Below are positions 14,692 to 24,021 of a DNA stretch of 64,000 nt, in pieces. This stretch comes from Dermatophilus congolensis (GTDB taxonomy: Bacteria; Actinomycetota; Actinomycetes; Actinomycetales; Dermatophilaceae): assembly GCA_030538115.1 (NCBI GenBank), contig JAUNUP010000015.1:26679-90678 (forward strand), written 5' to 3'. Each line of letters begins with the position of its first letter. Position 1 is the first letter of the stretch. Both the position numbers and the translations under genes were made by a program. The notes beneath the pieces are model-generated. The model did not search any database. It was not told the origin of the DNA and worked only from the letters and a program-made list of their open reading frames with translations.

Positions 14692-15294
14692 GCCGGGCCA
14701 GACTCCCGACGTGCCTCGGCGGTGGGAGCCGAGCAGGTGGGTGTCGACCACGCCGATCGCCTCCATAAGGGCGAACATCGTCGTCGGGCCTACGAAGGTG
14801 AAGCCGTGGCGTTTGAGTTCCTTGGCCAGTGCCACGGATTCGGGGGAGCGGGTCGGCACCTCCGACATGCGCGTCGGCTCCGGCGTTCGTTCGGGGCGGT
14901 GCGACCAGATGAGGGCGGGCAGGCCTCCCGTGGCTCGTAGGCGCACGGTCGCCTGAGCGTTCGTGATCGTCGCGAGGATCTTGGCCCGGTTGCGAACGAT
15001 CCCTGCGTCGCTCAGGAGGCGGGCCACGTCGTCGTCACCGAACGCCGCCACCGCATCCGGGTCGAAACAGGCGAACGCGTCGCGAAACGCCGGGCGTTTG
15101 CGAAGGATCGTCGCCCACGACAGTCCCGACTGAAATGCTTCGAGGCTCAGGCGTTCGAACAGCCCGCGCTCGTCGCGAACCGGCATGCCCCATTCGGTGT
15201 CGTAATAGGCACGCAAGAGGGGGTCGCGGGCAGCCCATGCAGGGCGAGCCAAACCATCTTCCTCTACCACGAGATCCGGCATTGTGGGCTCCAT
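14689..15294 (-). CDS. tag: DNA-3-methyladenine glycosylase I (Tag family), zinc ligands replaced
   Basis: Tag removes 3-methyladenine from alkylated DNA. The family core is clear: DPLLRAYYDTEWGMP, LEAFQSGLSWATILRKR (with the catalytic-pocket Glu and Trp) and GFTFVGPTTMFALMEAIGVVD. Length (201) is normal. In E. coli Tag a structural zinc is held by Cys4, His17, His175 and Cys179; here the Cys4 position is Pro18, the His17 position is Tyr31 and the last Cys is Ser, leaving only the third ligand His, so no zinc site should form. ATG 15294 is used; ATG 15282 is possible. The gene faces the carboxylase gene and is probably monocistronic. Confidence 0.82.
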   Translation of the reverse strand: MEPTMPDLVVEEDGLARPAWAARDPLLRAYYDTEWGMPVRDERGLFERLSLEAFQSGLSWATILRKRPAFRDAFACFDPDAVAAFGDDDVARLLSDAGIVRNRAKILATITNAQATVRLRATGGLPALIWSHRPERTPEPTRMSEVPTRSPESVALAKELKRHGFTFVGPTTMFALMEAIGVVDTHLLGSHRRGTSGVWPG

Positions 15295-15611
15295 TCGCGC
15301 ACTTCACGTGACTTCCCGAGGCGTGCGTCACACTCGGACACCTCGTTCGAAAAACGAGACGAAAATCGCCTTCGGCAGAATTCGCAAGTTCGTTGCAGAG
15401 GCCTCAGGCGCTGGATACGGTGGCAAGGTACTTCAGGGCAGCTGCTCATCGCAGGGCCTGGGGACGCAGCGTTGCTCAGACCTCCTCACGGAGACCCGTT
15501 CGACGATGCGACTCCGAGCCGGGCGAGAGGCAGAAGCCATCGGTACGGCTAGACCCGGGCAAGTCCGGGTAGTGCCTCGATACGAATCCGTGACCGACTC
15601 TAGGGAGTGTC
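15295..15611. other. Intergenic region between tag and gcvH
   Basis: This 317-nt divergent region has no convincing gene. It holds a 7-bp hairpin at 15553-15570 (ACCCGGG, loop CAAG, TCCGGGT with one G/T pair) in the gcvH leader and a GGGAG ribosome-binding sequence just before ATG 15612. I looked for a glycine riboswitch, which would suit gcvH, and do not recognise its conserved core. Confidence 0.4.
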
Positions 15612-15998
15612 ATGAGCGACCTCGAATACCCGGACAACCTGCAATACACCTCTGACCACGAGTGGATCCTCGTCAAGGACGGCGTTGCGCGCATCGGCAT
15701 CACCGCCTTCGCGCAGGACGCCCTCGGCGACATCGTTTACGTCTCCCTCCCCGCGGTCGGCGACGAGCTCGAGGTCGGCGGCTCCGCCGGCGAGATCGAG
15801 TCCACCAAGTCCGTCAGCGACGTGGAGAGCCCCGTGGCCGGTGAAGTCACCGCCATCAACGAAGCCCTCGACGAGAGCCCCGAGCTCCTCAACTCCGACC
15901 CCTACAACGAGGGTTGGATGTTCGAGGTCAAGCTGGCCGACGGTGCCGACCTTTCCGGTCTCATGGACGCAGCTGCGTACACCGCGAGCCTCGACTGA
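15612..15998 (+). CDS. gcvH: Glycine cleavage system H protein
   Basis: Carries the aminomethyl group between the P, T and L proteins on a lipoyl arm. The 128-residue protein shows the lipoylation motif IESTKSVSDVESP with Lys66 as the acceptor and the family start YTSDHEWI. It begins the conserved actinobacterial order gcvH-garA-ftsR-bfn-merR-gcvP. A strong terminator follows, so it is transcribed separately from garA. No gcvT lies in the window. Confidence 0.95.
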   Translation: MSDLEYPDNLQYTSDHEWILVKDGVARIGITAFAQDALGDIVYVSLPAVGDELEVGGSAGEIESTKSVSDVESPVAGEVTAINEALDESPELLNSDPYNEGWMFEVKLADGADLSGLMDAAAYTASLD

Positions 15999-16032
15999 TC
16001 ATCGACACGGCCTGATTCCAGGCTGTTCGCGC

Positions 16033-16066
16033 ACAGCGGCGCCCCGAATCATCGGGGCGCCGCTGT
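16033..16066 (+). terminator. Rho-independent terminator after gcvH
   Basis: A perfect 15-bp stem (16033-16047 with 16052-16066) and ATCA loop, 35 nt after the gcvH stop. Confidence 0.8.
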
Positions 16067-16090
16067 CGTGCTCGATGGGCTCGCGCAGCG

Positions 16091-16154
16091 TTCTTCCAAG
16101 GTTCTACCAAGGTCCCTGGGGGCCTTCAGGGGTCTTCAGAGGTTTTTCAAAGGG
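16091..16154. repeat. Run of degenerate 10-12 nt repeats upstream of garA
   Basis: Imperfect units follow head to tail: TTCTTCCAAGG, TTCTACCAAGG, then CCTTCAGGGG, TCTTCAGAGG and TTTTTCAAAGGG, each a pyrimidine tract, CA, then a purine tract. The first two differ at one position. The 16067-16342 gap (276 nt) holds no convincing gene; this run is its main structure and may be a protein-binding array or diverged slippage repeat. Confidence 0.4.
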
Positions 16155-16342
16155 TTGCGCGGGCAGCGCTCGTGATGCGGGCAAGACTCGCGGCCGAGGA
16201 TGGGGTGCAATCCGACTGGGTACACCTCGATTCATCATCTAGGGTTTGTAGACAGACGTTTCGTCGCGCGGTGCTCTGCCTCGCGGCCCGTTACTTGCGG
16301 ATGCGCGACACCACGCAGCCGCCGACGCAGATGGAGTGAGTG

Positions 16343-16834
16343 GTGAGCGATCAAGGCACGCCGGCCGAGGAGGCTCGGGAGCACAGCGTCCCTGAGAATT
16401 CGCCGCAGCCGCCCCCTCCTGCCGACCCTGCGACGATGCGCATCTCGGGTGTCAACGCGCCCGAGATGCCCGCAGACATGGAATACGGGATGCGCCCCGA
16501 AGACCAGGCGACGATCGAGGCGCTTCGCCCCGGTACCGCGCTGCTCATGGTGCTGCGCGGCCCCAACCGTGGCGCCCGGTTCCTGCTCGATTCGCCGCTG
16601 ACGACCACGGGGCGCCACCCCGACAGCGACATCTTTCTCGACGACGTCACGGTCTCTCGCAAGCACGCCGTGTTCGAGTTGGGCGACGCCGACTTCACAG
16701 TGCGCGACGTCGGTTCACTGAACGGCACCTACGTCAACCGTGAGCGCATCGACTCCGCACGGCTCACCTCTGGCGACGAGGTGCAGATCGGCAAGTTCCG
16801 TCTCGTCTTCTACGCCCCTCGCGTCGCGGGCTGA
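16343..16834 (+). CDS. garA: FHA-domain metabolic regulator GarA/OdhI-like
   Basis: GarA and OdhI bind and inhibit 2-oxoglutarate dehydrogenase and adjust glutamate metabolism; PknB/PknG phosphorylation of an N-terminal Thr pair makes the FHA domain bind its own tail and releases the targets. The C-terminal FHA domain (about residues 65-155) is highly conserved: GRHPDSDIFLDDVTVSRKH and VGSLNGTYVNRE. The N-terminal tail is Pro/Glu-rich and lacks the tandem-Thr ETTS motif; only DPATMRIS carries a Thr in a comparable place. GTG 16343 has GGAG 6 nt upstream; GTG 16340 is the alternative. The next gene starts 5 nt after the stop. Confidence 0.85.
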   Translation: MSDQGTPAEEAREHSVPENSPQPPPPADPATMRISGVNAPEMPADMEYGMRPEDQATIEALRPGTALLMVLRGPNRGARFLLDSPLTTTGRHPDSDIFLDDVTVSRKHAVFELGDADFTVRDVGSLNGTYVNRERIDSARLTSGDEVQIGKFRLVFYAPRVAG

Positions 16835-16839
16835 TCGCT

Positions 16840-17577
16840 GTGACCGCCCCCGGTGACACCCGCCAGGGGTCGTTGACCATCGGAGCGGTGGTCGAGGCCC
16901 TCTCGCCGGAGTTTCCCGATCTGAGCATCAGCAAGGTGCGTTTTCTCGAGTCGAAGGGGCTCGTGAAGCCACCGCGCGCCGCCTCGGGGTATCGCCGGTT
17001 CCGCACCGAGGACGTCGAACGGATCCGCTACATCCTCACGGCGCAACGTGACCACTTCTGGCCGCTCAAGGTCATCCAGGAGGCGCTCGACGCACTCGAC
17101 CGCGGCCTGACACCGGTAGAGGCGCCCTGTGGCACCCCTCGTCCGGTCGTGCCTGAGGTGCCGTCGGCCGACGAGATCCCCAGCGCCGAGGAGTTGACGA
17201 CTCCGGCGCCACGCCTTCGGCTCACCCGCCGTGAGCTGTCGCAGACATCCGGTCTGGCCGAAGCCACCATCGACGCTCTGGCCGGCTACGGGCTGCTCAC
17301 CCCGGATGCGCAGGGGCATTTCGACGGCTCGGCCGTGCCGATCGCGAAGGCGGCAGCCGCGCTGTCCTCGTACGGCATCGAGCCGCGCCATCTGCGCGCA
17401 TTCCGCACGGCAGCCGACCGTGAGATCGGCCTGGTCGAGCAGGTCGTCTCGCCGCTGCGCTCGCGAGGCGACACGCGCCGAGACGGCAGCGAACGCGACG
17501 TGGCGGGGGAGCTGCTGCGCGAATGCCTCGCCCTGCACGCCGCCCTCGTCCGTGCAGGCCTAGCGCGACGCGGCTGA
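16840..17577 (+). CDS. ftsR: MerR-family transcriptional regulator FtsR-like
   Basis: Corresponds by sequence and position to mycobacterial Rv1828 and corynebacterial FtsR, a MerR-type regulator that activates ftsZ. The N-terminal winged helix-turn-helix spans about residues 10-85 (LTIGAVVEALSPEFPDLSISKVRFLE; SGYRRF). The C-terminal part (residues ~125-245) is the family's helical effector region with no metal-binding cysteines. GTG 16840 follows garA after 5 nt, so the two genes share a transcript. Confidence 0.85.
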   Translation: MTAPGDTRQGSLTIGAVVEALSPEFPDLSISKVRFLESKGLVKPPRAASGYRRFRTEDVERIRYILTAQRDHFWPLKVIQEALDALDRGLTPVEAPCGTPRPVVPEVPSADEIPSAEELTTPAPRLRLTRRELSQTSGLAEATIDALAGYGLLTPDAQGHFDGSAVPIAKAAAALSSYGIEPRHLRAFRTAADREIGLVEQVVSPLRSRGDTRRDGSERDVAGELLRECLALHAALVRAGLARRG

Positions 17578-17624
17578 GCCGGCTGCCCCGCGCGCCAGGG
17601 CATGACGCAGCGGGCGGGGCGCGA

Positions 17625-17630
17625 TAGCGT
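17625..17630 (+). promoter_or_regulatory. Leaderless -10 hexamer of the bifunctional nuclease gene
   Basis: TAGCGT is 6 nt before GTG 17637. The GGAGCG between them is too close to act as a ribosome-binding site, consistent with a leaderless transcript. Confidence 0.45.
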
Positions 17631-17636
17631 GGAGCG

Positions 17637-18221
17637 GTGCGCGACCTCGACGTTCTTGGAGTCCGGGTGGAGACACCGACCAACCAGCCCATCGTGCTCC
17701 TGCGCGAGCGCGGGGGAGAACGCTACCTGCCCATCTGGATCGGGGCGTCCGAAGCAGCGGCCATCGCGTTCGCGCAGCAGGGCGTCGTACCACCGCGGCC
17801 ATTGACGCACGATCTTCTGCGCGACGTGATCACGGCGCTGGGCGTCATGCTCAACGAGGTACGCATCGTCAAGCTCGAAGACAAGATCTTCTTCGCCGAC
17901 CTCGTGTTCAGCAACGGAGTCAAGGTGAGCGCCCGCACGTCCGACGCCATCGCACTCGCCTTGCGCACCGAGTCGCCCATCCGGGTCGAGGACGCGGTGA
18001 TCGACGAGGCCGGCGTGCTGGTTTCCGACGACGAGAACGACGAGGTCGAGCGCTTCCGCGAATTCCTCGACACCGTCTCTCCCGAGGACTTCGACACGCC
18101 AGGTGAAGCGGGAGCTCCCGGCGACGCCGGTGACCCCGACGCCCCGGGCGAACCGGGTGCATCTGGTTCGGGCGACGGACCCGACGAGCCCGGTGGCCGC
18201 CGCGGTCCCGAAGCGGGATAG
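17637..18221 (+). CDS. Bifunctional nuclease family protein (DUF151) with collagen-like tail
   Basis: Residues ~1-145 match the DUF151/BFN family (VRVETPTNQPIVLLRE, LPIWIGASEAAAIA, FFADLVFSNGV, SDAIALALR), orthologous by position to mycobacterial Rv1829; plant members have RNase and DNase activity, but the bacterial role is not settled. The last ~45 residues are an unusual Gly-X-Y tract rich in Pro, Asp and Ala (such as GEAGAPGDAGDPDAPGEPGA) resembling a short collagen-like segment, ending in a charged tip. GTG 17637 is supported by the -10 hexamer 6 nt upstream. Confidence 0.8.
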   Translation: MRDLDVLGVRVETPTNQPIVLLRERGGERYLPIWIGASEAAAIAFAQQGVVPPRPLTHDLLRDVITALGVMLNEVRIVKLEDKIFFADLVFSNGVKVSARTSDAIALALRTESPIRVEDAVIDEAGVLVSDDENDEVERFREFLDTVSPEDFDTPGEAGAPGDAGDPDAPGEPGASGSGDGPDEPGGRRGPEAG

Positions 18222-18297
18222 AGCGCCCACCTGCGACGACGGTCCGTCATGCATGCATCCGGGCAGCGACACACCCCCCGGCGGAGGCTGACGTTGA

Positions 18298-18326
18298 TTG
18301 ACGCGTCGGCGCCGGGCTCGTAGTTT
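18298..18326 (+). promoter_or_regulatory. Candidate sigma-A promoter of the second MerR gene
   Basis: TTGACG (18298-18303), a 17-nt spacer and TAGTTT (18321-18326) resemble a housekeeping promoter. The leader of about 105 nt contains a 6-bp hairpin at 18369-18386 (ACTCGG/CCGAGT) and an AGGGAGG ribosome-binding site before ATG 18438. Confidence 0.4.
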
Positions 18327-18437
18327 TGCAGCAGTGGGCTTCTTCCGCGACGAGATCATCCTGGTATCACTCGGGCTTCACCGAGTAGGTGCGAGTTCGT
18401 TTCGGATTCCGAGGCCGTCCGGTCTAGGGAGGGCTTC

Positions 18438-19025
18438 ATGAGTACTGAGAGCAGTACGCAGGGCGGGGCGCACACGCACCCCAGGCCTTCGCAAGGCACC
18501 CTCTTCCAGGACGACCTGCCTGAGATTCCTGATGACGCCGGTTTCCGCGGGCCTGTGGCCTGCAAAGTCGTCGGCATCACCTATCGCCAACTCGACTACT
18601 GGGCACGTACCGGTCTGGTCGAGCCCTCGGTACGCAGTGCAAGCGGCTCCGGAACGGCACGGCTGTACAGCTTCGGCGACATCCTCGTGCTCAAGGTGGT
18701 CAAGCGACTGCTCGACACCGGTGTCTCGCTGCAGCAGATCCGTGTCGCTGTGAACTCGCTGCGCGAACGCGGAATCGACGACCTCGAGCAGGTCACATTG
18801 ATGAGCGACGGCGCCACGGTCTACGAATGCACGAGCAGTGACGAGGTCATTGACCTTCTGCAGGGTGGCCAGGGTGTCTTCGGTATCGCCGTGGGCCGTG
18901 TCTGGCGCGAGGTCGAGGGCGAACTGCGCCAGCTGCCGTCCGAGCTCATCGACGCCGGCGAGACCCCGCAGGTCGAGGTCGTCGACGAATTGAGCGCCCG
19001 CCGCCAGGCCCGCAAGATCAGCTGA
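18438..19025 (+). CDS. MerR-family regulator (Rv1830/ResR-like)
   Basis: A 195-residue MerR-type protein whose DNA-binding domain (about residues 35-105) reads GPVACKVVGITYRQLDYWARTGLVEPS and includes RLYSFGDILVLKVVKRLLDTGVSLQQIR. It corresponds by position and motif to mycobacterial Rv1830 (ResR/McdR), linked there to growth and division control. A dimerisation segment and a short C-terminal region without cysteines follow, so a metal or redox signal is unlikely. It has its own promoter candidate and leader and precedes gcvP. Confidence 0.85.
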   Translation: MSTESSTQGGAHTHPRPSQGTLFQDDLPEIPDDAGFRGPVACKVVGITYRQLDYWARTGLVEPSVRSASGSGTARLYSFGDILVLKVVKRLLDTGVSLQQIRVAVNSLRERGIDDLEQVTLMSDGATVYECTSSDEVIDLLQGGQGVFGIAVGRVWREVEGELRQLPSELIDAGETPQVEVVDELSARRQARKIS

Positions 19026-19362
19026 GGCCTCGCGCCTCCGCTCGTCGCGTTCGTGTGACATATCTCCCGTAGCAGTTCATTTCTACAGGTCTGTTCAGGC
19101 TGCCGTAAGCCGAGCGATTCTCCCTGTTCAGCGATTACACTCGCACGTTTGTCGCGCGGCGGGAGCAGCGCTGATGTGCGGATCGTCACCTCGGGCGCCG
19201 ACGTTTGCAGACGGCCCGAATTCGACTACGACCCGGTGTTAGTGTCGAGAAATCCACCAGGCATCAGCGCTGCGGTCCTGTGGGAGCCAGAGGCATGTGA
19301 GCACTCCGGTTCCGCCTTGCCGCCGTAGCAGCCGATGCGTCGAACGAGGCAGGAGAGTGGCC
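19026..19362. other. Intergenic region upstream of gcvP
   Basis: A 337-nt gap without a convincing gene. It must contain the gcvP promoter and leader. Several short complementary segments lie at 19255-19345, but I do not recognise a glycine riboswitch core or another known class. AGGAG at 19351-19355 is the ribosome-binding site of gcvP. Confidence 0.35.
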
Positions 19363-22296
19363 TTGACTTCCGAACCGAACACCACCCCCGAGCTTGCGGA
19401 CTTCGTCGGCCGTCACATCGGCCCCCGCGGCGCGGAAATCGACAAGATGCTCGAAGTCGTCGGCGTTTCAGACCTCGACGCTCTCATCGACAAGTCGCTG
19501 CCCGGCGCGATTCGCATCACCGACACGCTCGGCATCCAGGCCGCCGATTCCGAGAACGCCGTTCTCGCCGAGCTGGCCGACATCGCCAGCCACAACTCCG
19601 TCAAGGAGTCCATGATCGGTCTGGGCTACTACGGCACGGTCATGCCGTCGGTCATTCGCCGCCGCATTCTCGAGTCGCCGGCGTGGTACACCGCGTACAC
19701 CCCCTACCAGGCCGAGATCTCGCAGGGTCGCCTCGAGGCGATGCTCAACTACCAGACGATGGTCTCCGACCTCACCGGCCTGCCGGTCGCCAACGCGTCG
19801 CTGCTCGACGAGTCGACCTCCGCCGCCGAGGCCATGACCCTCATGCGTCGCGCCAGCAAGGCCCCCAAGGACGCCGTGCTCGTCGTCGACTCCGGCGTCT
19901 TCCCGCAGACTCTCAGCGTGCTCAAGTACCGCGCCGAGCCGATCGGCATCGAGGTCGTCTCGACCGACCTGTCGGGTGTCACCGACGAGGCGTCGCTGCA
20001 GGAGGCCGCGGGCGGCAAGGCCGTCTTCGGTGCGATCGTGCAGTACCCGGCCGCCACCGGCCAGGTGCACGACTGGCGCAAGCTGGCCGACGCTGTGCAC
20101 GCAGGCAAGGGCCTCGTCACCGCCGCTGCAGACTTGATGGCGCTTGCGCTGCTCACCCCGCCCGGTGAGTGGGGAGCCGACGTGGCCGTCGGTACCACCC
20201 AGCGCTTCGGTGTACCGATGCAGTTCGGTGGCCCGCACGCCGGTTACATGTCGGTGCTCGAGCCGCTCGTGCGATCGATGCCCGGCCGCATCATCGGTAT
20301 CTCGGTCGACGAGGTCGGCGCGCCGGCTCTTCGCATGGCCATGCAGACCCGTGAGCAGCACATCCGCCGTGAGAAGGCCACCTCGAACGTCTGCACCGCG
20401 CAGGCGCTGCTGGCGATTCTCGCGTCGATGTACGCCGTGTACCACGGCCCGGGTGGCATCAAGAAGATCGCGATGACGATTCACTCGAAGGCCACGGTCA
20501 TCTCCGACCAGCTCAAGGCCGCAGGCCTCGACGTCGTCAGCGACCGCTTCTTCGACACGCTCACCGTCAACGTCCCCGGCCGCGCCTCCTCGGTGCAGCT
20601 CAAGGCTGTTGCCCGCGGCATCAACGTGTGGCGCGACGGCGACGACAAGATCATGCTCTCCTGCGACGAGACCACGACGAACAACACCGTCGTCAAGCTG
20701 CTCTCGGCGTTTGGCGTCAAGATCTCCGAAGACGCTGTCGCAGAGGCCGCCGCCAAGGTCTACGCCGAGGGCGACGAGGCCACGAAGATGCTCGCCGGCC
20801 AGTGGGGCGATGAGTTCGCGCGCACCTCGGAGTTCATGACTGCCGACGTGTTCAACACCGTGCACTCCGAGTCGCAGATGCTGCGCTACCAGCGCAAGCT
20901 CTCCGACATGGACTACGCGCTCGACCGCGGCATGATCCCGCTCGGCTCCTGCACGATGAAGCTGAACTCCGCGACCGAGATGGAGGCCATCACCTGGCCT
21001 GAGTTCGCGAACATCCACCCGTTCGCGCCCGCCGACCAGTCGCAGGGCTGGCGTGAGCTCATCGCCGAGATGAGCGACTGGCTGCTCGAGATCACCGGTT
21101 ACGACGCGATGTCGGTGCAGCCGAACTCCGGCGCCTCCGGCGAGCTCGCCGCGCTCATCGCGATGCGCGAGTACCTCAAGTCGATCGGTGAGGTCGAGCG
21201 CAACATCTGCCTCATCCCCGCGAGCGCCCACGGCACCAACCCCGCCACCGCGGTCATGGCCGGCTTCAAGGTCGTCGTCGTCGCCTCGACCTCCGAGGGC
21301 ACGGTCGACCTGGACGACCTCCAGGCCAAGATCGAGAAGCACAAGGGCAAGGTCGGCGCCATCATGGTGACGTACCCGTCGACCCACGGCGTGTACGAAG
21401 ACACCATCATGAAGCTGTGCGAACTCGTCCACGACGAGGGCGGCCAGGTCTACATCGACGGCGCGAACATGAACGCGCTGTGTGGCGTGGCCAAGCCGGG
21501 CAAGTTCGGCGGCGACGCCAGCCACCTGAACCTGCACAAGACCTTCGCCATCCCGCACGGTGGCGGTGGCCCCGGTGTCGGCCCGATCGGTGTCAAGTCG
21601 CACCTCGCGCCGTTCCTGCCGGGTCACCCGCTCGACAAGACCGCCGGCCCGAGCACCACCCCCGGTGCCTCGACCGCGGCTCCGTTCGGTTCGGCGGGCG
21701 TCATGCCCATCACGTGGGCGTACCTGCGCCTCATGGGCGGCGCCGGTCTGGCCGAGGCCACGAAGATGGCTGTGCTCAACGCCAACTACATCGTGGCTCG
21801 CCTCCGCGACCACTACGACGTGCTGTACACCGACGACGGCGTCGTGGCCCACGAGTGCATCCTCGACCTGCGCCAGCTGTCGCACGACAGTGGCGTGACG
21901 GTTGACGACGTGGCCAAGCGCCTCATCGACTACGGCTTCCACGCCCCGACGATGTCGTTCCCGGTTGCGGGCACGCTCATGGTCGAGCCGACGGAATCCG
22001 AAGACCTGGCCGAGATCGACCGGTTCTGCGACGCGATGATCAACATTCGCAAGGAGATCCAGGAAGTTCTCGACGGCAAGGTCGCGGTCGAAGAGTCGGT
22101 GCTGCGCGGTGCGCCGCACACGGTCGAGTGCCTCGTCGGCGACTGGGACAAGAAGTACTCGCGTGAGCAGGCCGTTTACCCGCCTGGTGTCGACAAGCTC
22201 GACAAGTACTGGCCTCCGGTCCGTCGCATCGACGGTGCCTACGGCGACCGCAACCTCATCTGCGTGTGCCCTCCGCCCGAGGCGTACAACGACTGA
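19363..22296 (+). CDS. gcvP: Glycine dehydrogenase (decarboxylating), P protein
   Basis: The PLP-dependent P protein decarboxylates glycine and loads the aminomethyl group on lipoyl-GcvH. It is the single-chain form, 977 residues: N-terminal half with HIGPRGAEI and the catalytic C-terminal half with [18 protein letters not shown], where Lys726 binds PLP. I chose TTG 19363 because AGGAG lies 7 nt upstream; GTG 19357 would be too close to it. The codon choice is very biased to C/G-ending codons, suggesting high expression. A terminator follows. Confidence 0.95.
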   Translation: MTSEPNTTPELADFVGRHIGPRGAEIDKMLEVVGVSDLDALIDKSLPGAIRITDTLGIQAADSENAVLAELADIASHNSVKESMIGLGYYGTVMPSVIRRRILESPAWYTAYTPYQAEISQGRLEAMLNYQTMVSDLTGLPVANASLLDESTSAAEAMTLMRRASKAPKDAVLVVDSGVFPQTLSVLKYRAEPIGIEVVSTDLSGVTDEASLQEAAGGKAVFGAIVQYPAATGQVHDWRKLADAVHAGKGLVTAAADLMALALLTPPGEWGADVAVGTTQRFGVPMQFGGPHAGYMSVLEPLVRSMPGRIIGISVDEVGAPALRMAMQTREQHIRREKATSNVCTAQALLAILASMYAVYHGPGGIKKIAMTIHSKATVISDQLKAAGLDVVSDRFFDTLTVNVPGRASSVQLKAVARGINVWRDGDDKIMLSCDETTTNNTVVKLLSAFGVKISEDAVAEAAAKVYAEGDEATKMLAGQWGDEFARTSEFMTADVFNTVHSESQMLRYQRKLSDMDYALDRGMIPLGSCTMKLNSATEMEAITWPEFANIHPFAPADQSQGWRELIAEMSDWLLEITGYDAMSVQPNSGASGELAALIAMREYLKSIGEVERNICLIPASAHGTNPATAVMAGFKVVVVASTSEGTVDLDDLQAKIEKHKGKVGAIMVTYPSTHGVYEDTIMKLCELVHDEGGQVYIDGANMNALCGVAKPGKFGGDASHLNLHKTFAIPHGGGGPGVGPIGVKSHLAPFLPGHPLDKTAGPSTTPGASTAAPFGSAGVMPITWAYLRLMGGAGLAEATKMAVLNANYIVARLRDHYDVLYTDDGVVAHECILDLRQLSHDSGVTVDDVAKRLIDYGFHAPTMSFPVAGTLMVEPTESEDLAEIDRFCDAMINIRKEIQEVLDGKVAVEESVLRGAPHTVECLVGDWDKKYSREQAVYPPGVDKLDKYWPPVRRIDGAYGDRNLICVCPPPEAYND

Positions 22297-22334
22297 GCGA
22301 GCGTTAGTGGGGGCTGATCAGTAAGCCCTGGGCG

Positions 22335-22373
22335 ACGGCCCGCGTCATACCGAAATGGTGTGTCGCGGGCCGT
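22335..22373 (+). terminator. Rho-independent terminator after gcvP
   Basis: A 10-bp outer stem, ACGGCCCGCG (22335-22344) with CGCGGGCCGT (22364-22373), encloses a shorter ACC/GGT hairpin; it lies 39 nt after the gcvP stop. Confidence 0.65.
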
Positions 22374-22447
22374 TCGTCGTGGTGTGATGATGCATCGAGG
22401 TCGCGACACCGGTCGCGAACGAACCGACACCGACGAGGAGTCGTCGT

Positions 22448-23950
22448 ATGGGTCGTGAGGTCAGTTCGGCGGAGTGGGATTACTCGCGCCCGCAGGAGTA
22501 CCGCGAGAAGGTGCAGCTCAATCTCGACGTGTTCGACCGCATGCTCGTCAGCGGGCGCTTCGCGGCGGAGACCCCGATGACGGGTGTCGAGATGGAGCTC
22601 GACATCATCGGATCCGACGGTCGGCCGCAGTACCGCAACGCCGAGATCATCGAGGCGCTCGATGATCCGGAGGTCGTGCCGGAGCTGGCAAAGTTCAACC
22701 TCGAGGTGAACGTCAAGCCGCGACTTCTGCGCGGAGACGCACTCGAGCAACTCCACGAAGACCTCGTGGCGGCACTGCAGCGAGCGAACGAGGTGTCGCA
22801 GCGTTTCGACGCGACGGTGATCCCGATCGGCATCCTGCCGACGCTGGAGCCGAAGCATCTCGAGGGCGACTGGATGACGACCGCCACCCGCTTCAAGGGC
22901 CTCAACGACGCGATCATGCGAGCTCGTGGCGAAGACGTGGTGCTCGACATCTCCGGACCGTCGGGGGAGTGGTTGCGACTCGGCTGGCCGTCGATCGCCC
23001 CCGAGGCCGCGTGTACCTCGTTCCAGCTCCATCTGCAGGTGACGCCCATGGAGTTCGCGCCGGTGTGGAACGCGGCGCAGGCACTGGCGGGCGTTCAGGT
23101 GGCGATCGGCGCGAACTCGCCGTTCTTCTTCGGCAAGGAGCTGTGGCACGAGAGCCGCATCCCGGTGTTCACCCAGGCGGTCGACACGCGCCCGGCCGAA
23201 CTCGTGAACCAGGGCGTTCGCCCCCGGGTGCACTTCGGCGAAACGTGGATCACGTCGATCTACGACCTGTTCGAAGACAACGTGCGCCACTTTCCGTCGC
23301 TGCTGCCCGAGGTCAGTGACGAGGATCCGGTCGAGATCTTCGAGAGTTACGACGCTCCCGAACTGCCCGAACTCACCCTGCACAACGGCACGATCTACCG
23401 CTGGAACCGGCCCATCTACGACAACGCGGGCGGTCGCCCTCACCTGCGCGTCGAGAACCGGGTGTTGCCGGCCGGGCCGACGGTGGCCGACATGGTCGCC
23501 AATGCGGCGTTCTTCTTCGGCACCGTGCACGCGTTCGCTCGGGAGTCACGGCCGATCTGGACGAAGATGAGCTTCGCCGCCGCCGAGAACAATTTCGTTC
23601 GCGGCGCGAAGGAGGGCTACGACGCACGCTTCTTCTGGCCGGGCGTGGGCCGCATCTGCCCCGACGAACTCGTGCTGCAGCACCTACTCGAGGTCGCAGA
23701 CTCCGGTCTGCGCGACCTGGGGGCATCCGACAAGACGCGCTCCACGTACCTCGGGATCATCGAGGAGCGGGCTCTGGCACGCGCGAGCGGCGCGGCCTGG
23801 CAGATCGCTGCGACGCAGGCTTTCGAGGCGCAGGGCATGGACCGGACCGAGGCACTCGCCGCGATGACCCTGGCCTACACGGCGAACGCACGCGAGGGTG
23901 CACCGGTGCACGAGTGGGCGATTCCGACACCTGGTGAGACCACCGACTGA
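22448..23950 (+). CDS. Glutamate-cysteine ligase family (GCS2-like) protein
   Basis: A 500-residue protein resembling GCS2-type carboxylate-amine ligases, which join an amino acid to the gamma-carboxyl of glutamate using ATP. Visible family elements are TGVEMELDIIGSDG near the start (the Glu-containing metal/ATP motif), FNLEVNVKPRLL, and SFQLHLQVTP followed by GANSPFFFGKELWHESR. Whether the acceptor is cysteine, as in mycothiol- or ergothioneine-related steps, or another amino acid cannot be read from the sequence. ATG 22448 has GAGGAG upstream. It lies alone between two terminated genes. Confidence 0.65.
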   Translation: MGREVSSAEWDYSRPQEYREKVQLNLDVFDRMLVSGRFAAETPMTGVEMELDIIGSDGRPQYRNAEIIEALDDPEVVPELAKFNLEVNVKPRLLRGDALEQLHEDLVAALQRANEVSQRFDATVIPIGILPTLEPKHLEGDWMTTATRFKGLNDAIMRARGEDVVLDISGPSGEWLRLGWPSIAPEAACTSFQLHLQVTPMEFAPVWNAAQALAGVQVAIGANSPFFFGKELWHESRIPVFTQAVDTRPAELVNQGVRPRVHFGETWITSIYDLFEDNVRHFPSLLPEVSDEDPVEIFESYDAPELPELTLHNGTIYRWNRPIYDNAGGRPHLRVENRVLPAGPTVADMVANAAFFFGTVHAFARESRPIWTKMSFAAAENNFVRGAKEGYDARFFWPGVGRICPDELVLQHLLEVADSGLRDLGASDKTRSTYLGIIEERALARASGAAWQIAATQAFEAQGMDRTEALAAMTLAYTANAREGAPVHEWAIPTPGETTD

Positions 23951-24021
23951 CACACGTGACAGAACTGGCACCCGCGTCGGACTATCCGGTCGTCCATGGC
24001 CGGAGCCGGTCGGTCGGGCGA

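Noticed and set aside
15295..15611. A glycine riboswitch upstream of gcvH or of gcvP (19026-19362).
   Set aside because: Neither leader shows the conserved glycine aptamer core that I can recognise; a covariance-model search would be decisive.
19468..22119. A long minus-strand open frame of 883 codons over gcvP.
   Set aside because: It mirrors highly biased gcvP codons, has low-complexity composition and no family motif; it is an antisense shadow caused by high G+C.
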